From: CAZODA01 sp964578485
GTDB taxonomy: Bacteria > Bacteroidota > Bacteroidia > Bacteroidales > Marinilabiliaceae
Direction: 5' to 3'
NCBI GenBank assembly: GCA_964578485.1
Contig: CAZODA010000088.1
Span: 1-6,618, forward strand
DNA length: 6,618 nt
Position numbers and translations under genes: made by a program. Positions within the stretch are counted from its first letter, which is position 1. The number at the start of each line of letters is the position of its first letter. Shown piece after piece: positions 6,050 through 6,618 of this stretch. The notes under the pieces were generated by a model. The model was not told where the DNA came from. It was given only the letters and a program-made list of their open reading frames with translations, and ran no database searches.

Positions 6050-6182
6050 GTTCACGCAAAGCCCGCAAAGATTAAATATGTAAGAGCGCAAAGATTTTTA
6101 TCCAGTAATTACACGAATTAACACGAAATTTTTAATTACACGAATTAGGTTCATAGGTTCACGCAAAGGCGCAAAGATTTTA
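6050..6182. repeat. Cluster of GCAAAG and ACACGAATTA repeats
   Basis: GTTCACGCAAAG occurs at 6050-6061 and again at 6157-6168, each followed by a second GCAAAGATT. A third GCGCAAAGATTTT is at 6086-6098. The 14-mer AATTACACGAATTA occurs exactly at 6107-6120 and 6134-6147, with a shorter AACACGAA between them. These are interleaved short dispersed repeats of the type common in Bacteroidota intergenic DNA. No reading frame or transposase accompanies them. Confidence 0.65.
6135..6162. repeat. Right copy of the ~27-bp inverted repeat
   Basis: The reverse complement of 6141-6162 matches positions 1-22 at 21 of 22 bases. The match extends to 6135 with one 2-base gap. It lies on the far side of the right heptamer array, mirroring the order at the left end of the window, and overlaps the ACACGAATTA and GTTCACGCAAAG repeats. 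Confidence 0.75.
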
Positions 6183-6286
6183 ATGTACTCAAAGCATCTT
6201 GTTTTGAGAAAAGGCAGGGAGTATCCAAATTAGTACTTACACACTTTAGGGGATAGTGTCGCTGAAAGCCTTTGTTTGCACCCACC

Positions 6287-6329
6287 AACTGCTCCCCTTT
6301 TGAAGGGGAGCTGTCCGAAGGACTGAGGG
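6287..6329. repeat. Two-hairpin element, copy 1
   Basis: The element begins AACT at 6287. Hairpin 1 pairs GCTCCCCTT (6291-6299) with AAGGGGAGC (6303-6311), a 9-bp stem with a 3-base loop. Hairpin 2, GTCC-GAA-GGAC (6313-6323), follows after one base, and the element closes with GAGGGG. An inverted, diverged copy lies at 6501-6545. The sequence resembles a repeat I recall as widely dispersed in Bacteroidota genomes, though I cannot verify that here. It has the form of a REP-type element. Confidence 0.7.
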
Positions 6330-6500
6330 GTTTAACAGATTAATCACTCCACTCAAAATTATTTTTTATCTCTTGCAACAAACTTTCAGATTGTTTCCAT
6401 ATCTAATTGATTTCCGCGCCCTCCGGTTAGTTAATATCTCCTGTCTATGAAGATTTAACCTCCCGCTCTCGGCAAGCCTCGGCGGGATTTCGCTGCGCTA

Positions 6501-6545
6501 CCCCTCCGCTCTTCGAGCACCTCCCCTTTGCAGGGGAGGAGTTAT
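6501..6545. repeat. Two-hairpin element, copy 2, inverted
   Basis: The reverse complement reads AACTCCTCCCCT...AGGGGAGG-TGCTC-GAA-GAGC...GAGGGG, collinear with copy 1. On the plus strand CCTCCCCT (6520-6527) pairs with AGGGGAGG (6532-6539), and GCTC-TTC-GAGC (6508-6518) forms the second hairpin. Three base pairs differ from copy 1 in a compensating way, so both stems are preserved. The neighbouring CCCGC/GCGGG arms (6462-6466 and 6482-6486) can form a third hairpin. Confidence 0.7.
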
Positions 6546-6618
6546 TTGCATAATTCAAACCTGTTGTAATCAGTAACTTCATTTCCGCATATTTTGGCAA
6601 TTAGATTTCCCCACCCTA
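6542..6618 (-). CDS. Possible C-terminal end of a gene cut by the window edge
   Basis: A frame open from the right edge runs 24 codons to a TAA stop at 6542-6544 and reads GWGNLIAKICGN followed by EVTDYNRFELCK. The residue mix looks protein-like, and all other genes in the window share this strand. However, an open stretch this short is not unusual by chance, and it runs straight into repeat element copy 2. I do not recognise the product. It could equally be repeat-derived sequence. Confidence 0.2.
   Translation of the reverse strand, partial: GWGNLIAKICGNEVTDYNRFELCK

Larger units (their letters stand above)
5780..6618. other. Repeat-rich intergenic region right of the helicase gene
   Basis: No intact gene is visible here. 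In order it holds the helicase promoter, the 15-unit heptamer array, a palindrome with a partial duplicate, the GCAAAG/ACACGAATTA repeat cluster with the inverted partner of the left-end repeat, and two inverted copies of a two-hairpin element. The A/T-rich filler at 6183-6286 has only a weak hairpin, CTCAAA/TTTGAG (6188-6208). The stretch 6461-6540 is far richer in G and C than the rest of the window. A frame open at the right edge is listed separately. Confidence 0.7.

Noticed and set aside
6231..6238. TAGTACTT, the same word as one arm of the nirK leader repeat
   Set aside because: It is a single 8-mer without a partner arm or a downstream gene, and is likely chance.
6340..6402. Minus-strand frame of 20 codons ending TAA, reading IWKQSESLLQEIKNNFEWSD
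   Set aside because: It looks protein-like, and a neighbouring frame upstream (GGRGNQLDMETI) could join it by a frameshift. However, a TAG stop lies immediately before it, it has no start codon, and it sits between two repeat copies. It may be a degraded gene end, but this is too little to call.
6513..6553. Minus-strand frame starting ATG and reading MQITPPLQRGGARRAEG
   Set aside because: It is a translation of the two-hairpin repeat. Peptides of this type arise wherever such repeats are annotated as genes.

Overview
The window looks like AT-rich Bacteroidota DNA. The evidence is a carboxypeptidase-regulatory/SusC-like segment inside one protein, a TATATTTG promoter element that fits the Bacteroidota -7 consensus TAnnTTTG, A/T-rich leaders without clear Shine-Dalgarno sequences, and intergenic DNA packed with short dispersed repeats of a kind common in this phylum. 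The lineage within the phylum cannot be fixed from this sequence.

Four intact genes all lie on the minus strand. In transcription order (right to left) they are: a PIF1-like helicase with an N-terminal membrane segment and a C-terminal WYL-like domain (4094-5779); a DUF4140/DUF4139 (MuiA-family) exported protein with a carboxypeptidase-regulatory domain and a SusC-like linker inserted in it (2158-4035); a copper nitrite reductase, NirK, with every copper ligand present (974-2077); and a GNAT acetyltransferase of the RimJ/RimL type (85-618). The gaps are 58, 80 and 355 bp. The first three genes could share a transcript from the promoter at 5815-5822, but the gaps also leave room for separate promoters. 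A hairpin over the nirK stop codon probably separates the acetyltransferase. The four functions do not form an obvious pathway. NirK has no neighbouring maturation, electron-donor or NO-reductase gene, so this reads as a stand-alone nitrite-to-NO step in a partial denitrifier.

The block is bounded on both sides by repeat DNA in mirrored order. Next to the genes on each side is an in-phase array of degenerate 7-bp units: 11 units at 44-120 and 15 units at 5831-5935, in opposite orientations and sharing unit types. Outside each array is an inverted copy of a roughly 27-bp repeat (1-27 and 6135-6162). The left array runs into the acetyltransferase gene and encodes its last residues and stop codon. 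Right of the helicase, 5936-6545 holds no convincing gene. It contains a 20-bp perfect palindrome with a partial duplicate, a cluster of GCAAAG and ACACGAATTA repeats, and two inverted copies of a two-hairpin element whose stems differ by compensating base changes. A short frame open at the right edge (6542-6618, minus) may be the end of another gene.

No CRISPR array, tRNA, rRNA, insertion-sequence transposase or defence system was found. The most notable items are the mirrored heptamer arrays, the covarying two-hairpin pair, the membrane-anchored PIF1-WYL helicase and the SusC-like insertion in the MuiA-family protein.
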